The notes under the pieces: model-generated
What the model was told of the DNA's origin: nothing
The model's database searches: none
Seen by the model: only the letters and a program-made list of their open reading frames with translations
Source of the DNA: an uncultured Clostridia bacterium
GTDB taxonomy: Bacteria; Bacillota; Clostridia; TANB77; CAG-508
NCBI GenBank assembly: GCA_934120395.1
Contig: CAKOTZ010000003.1
Span: forward strand, 1-64,000
Direction of reading: 5' to 3'
DNA length: 64,000 nucleotides
In this document: piece by piece, positions 63,201-64,000 of the stretch
Layout of the letters: the number at the start of each line of letters is the position of its first letter
Position numbering within the stretch: position 1 is the stretch's first letter
Translations under genes and position numbers: made by a program

Positions 63201-64000
63201 GAAACTTAGTTTAATGGAAATTTACAATGCTGAGAATATTGTGAATTTAGCTAAGACTATAGAAACTAGCGATAATAAAAGAACTCTGCAGATGAAAAGA
63301 ACTTCTAAGAAGAGATTTTATCCACTTTCTTCTGCTCAAAGAAGAATTTACTATGCGGATTCTATGATGGAACATAAAAGTTTGGTTTATAATGTGTCGG
63401 GCAGTATTTTGGTAAATGGTATTTTAGAGGAAGAAAAAGTAAAAAGAGTTTTTAGAAAGTTAATTGATAGACATCAAATTTTTAGAACAAGTTTTACTTT
63501 AGCTGATGGAGATATTAAACAAATTGTTGAAAATAAGGTTTACTTTAATGTTAAAACTTCTTATGATGTTCATCCTGATATTGAGCAAATGAGGAATGTT
63601 TTTCCACAGGTGTTTGATTTAAGCAAGGCTCCATTATTACGTGTTGAATTACATTATATTGATAATGAGAAAACGTTAATATTAATTGATTCTCACCATA
63701 TTGTTTTGGATGGAATGTCTTTAACGATTTTGATTAAAGAGTTTTGCAGATTATATGAGGGTGAGGAACTGCCAAATCAGGATTTTGAGTATGTTGATTA
63801 TGCGTGTTGGGAAAATGAATATGCAGAAAGCGATGAAATTAAAGAATTTGAAAAGTATTGGGTGGATAAGTTTAAAGATGGTGAAATTCCAAGTATTAAT
63901 TTACCTTATGATTTTTCAAAGTCAACTAAAAGAAGTTACGCTGGAAATAAGATAAGTATGGTTTTAGAGCCAGAGTTATTTGAAAAATTGAGTATTCTTG
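60202..64000 (+). CDS. Non-ribosomal peptide synthetase, partial (runs off the right edge)
   Basis: The frame is open from 60184 to the end of the window. I start at GTG 60202, with AAGGGTGAG just upstream; ATG 60184 is the alternative. Domains: condensation (1-430, AHHLIVDAWS at about 132); adenylation (about 450-910: YTSGSTGKPKG, ISFDVSIAE, NGYGPSETT, YATGDMGYW, VKFRGYRIEL, NGKIDLKAL); carrier protein (FFDLGGDSLM, attachment Ser near 984); a second condensation domain (SHHIVLDG near 1164) that is cut off. All motifs are intact. A first-position condensation domain suggests an N-acylated product or a partner before it. Hand-read pocket residues are D V A T L G G I C K; I know no matching substrate. 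Confidence 0.9.
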   Translation, partial: MKEKVYELTNPQKAIWYTEQYMPNTSIGNVCGTVHIEDKVNFKKLEESMNIILKYNDNFRLQFVMEGTELKQVLKEYSYLNINPVQVKNKEELKKLEEEIVTTPFSLLNSFLFHFVIFEFPDKSGGFIISAHHLIVDAWSSGIIVNNIVDNYEKLLKGEEPKTEFPSYLDYIETEKEYHLSAKCEKDKKYWLDMFNEVPETALIPSMSEKNSSVVSYASCREEFIVSKARINVIQEFCTKYKISIYNFYMSVLAIYLSRVSNLDRLVIGTPILNRANFIEKNTCGMFISTAPFLVEFKNELTFVELAKKVALDSLSMLRHQKYSYFEILESLRKEHKEMPGLYSVLFSYQNTRTNRRSSDIKYDTWWTSNRNTSDALDIHLYDISDSDDMNLAYDYQVNKYTKQDILHINECINEIIDQVLKNGDILVSDLDIVTKDEKEKLMNSFNQGSLDYEPKLVVDLFLEQVRNNPKHIAVCAGDKGITYAMLDEMSNKLANVILKTTGNKRGIIGVRLDRNISLIVSILAILKSGNIYMPINPEYPVDRVNYMIENSNAIACITEFEQEINTNCIALEDLKWDVLNAEEVYVETKMDDVAYVIYTSGSTGKPKGILVKHENLINFIHCFNEQFVNKFSTNDVCLSLTNISFDVSIAELFVPLVYGATLVLHQENNLSDINLLCDTIVDKKVTFLYLPPTILSDVYEKLKDKNVKINKLLVGVAPIQNKVLYNYRLLNSSIEIINGYGPSETTICCTFYKYNGENDNKIIPIGRPILNNNIYILNKKMQLQPIGVVGEIYVSGKNVSKGYINNEVLNQKCFIKDKFHDSICYATGDMGYWDKNGILHFVGRNDNQVKFRGYRIELNEINYQLHTIECVNNAIVQIKNIGDKSYLVAYVETRISKEKIKAELMNKLPFYMIPSHFIVLEKFPLTLNGKIDLKALPEFELKNSDKTLPTNSTEVKLFDIWKKILGDIDFGTKDSFFDLGGDSLMTIRLISEIENEFGKKLSLMEIYNAENIVNLAKTIETSDNKRTLQMKRTSKKRFYPLSSAQRRIYYADSMMEHKSLVYNVSGSILVNGILEEEKVKRVFRKLIDRHQIFRTSFTLADGDIKQIVENKVYFNVKTSYDVHPDIEQMRNVFPQVFDLSKAPLLRVELHYIDNEKTLILIDSHHIVLDGMSLTILIKEFCRLYEGEELPNQDFEYVDYACWENEYAESDEIKEFEKYWVDKFKDGEIPSINLPYDFSKSTKRSYAGNKISMVLEPELFEKLSIL

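Overview
The window is low-GC DNA from a Bacillota genome, most likely an uncultured gut-type member of class Clostridia. This rests on the gene order around the replication origin, a DUF4446 gene after parB, many pilin-like genes with the clostridial N-terminus KAITLVALIIT, and AT-rich codon use with AGA as the main Arg codon. No rRNA is present, so I give no genus.

Layout. 0.1-14 kb is the left arm of the origin on the minus strand: dnaA, dnaN, recF, remB, gyrB and gyrA. A four-gene block (TraC-like, VirB4-like ATPase, TadZ/CpaE-like ATPase, unknown protein) sits between gyrB and gyrA, divergent from a probable structured RNA at about 7.15-7.60 kb. oriC has two parts, with DnaA boxes on both sides of dnaA. 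14-20 kb is the right arm: rpmH, rnpA, yidD, yidC, jag, mnmE, mnmG. rsmG, parA, parB and a DUF4446 gene follow at 24.3-27.3 kb, after an insertion that carries a HEPN/MNT pair, two pilin-like genes and a type I toxin-antitoxin locus. Two tRNA-Ser genes follow. 28-37 kb holds a large wall-anchored surface protein, more pilin-like genes, a DUF4160 pair and a patatin. 38-60 kb is mostly housekeeping or stress functions (ldh, trpS, obg, an SbcCD-like pair, a CorA-type transporter, an ABC-F protein, tex, HtrA) mixed with toxin-antitoxin pairs, a helicase-nuclease and a CapA-like protein. From 60.2 kb to the right edge runs the start of a non-ribosomal peptide synthetase.

Three things stand out. 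(1) Six genes are broken at seven places, and every break is the same: a C placed directly before a Gly GGN codon, so that an in-frame CGG codon sits exactly where a +1 shift restores the conserved protein. By my hand scan, in-frame CGG is otherwise absent from all genes here except two small foreign-looking ones. This suggests that CGG is an unassigned codon or a programmed +1 frameshift signal in this organism. (2) A run of five long hairpins joined by a near-constant 7-8 nt linker (consensus GAGCTAA) lies between gyrB and the VirB4 block. Its G-U pairs fit only a plus-strand RNA, and I know no family it matches. (3) A 160-395 bp structured repeat, with a likely pseudoknot and often an intrinsic terminator, precedes each of five pilin-like genes. 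Three of these pilins end in a formylglycine-generating-enzyme/C-type-lectin-like domain, and one has a C-terminal segment with unusual codon use that resembles the variable region of a diversity-generating retroelement.

All positions and motif counts come from reading by eye. No search or folding program was run.
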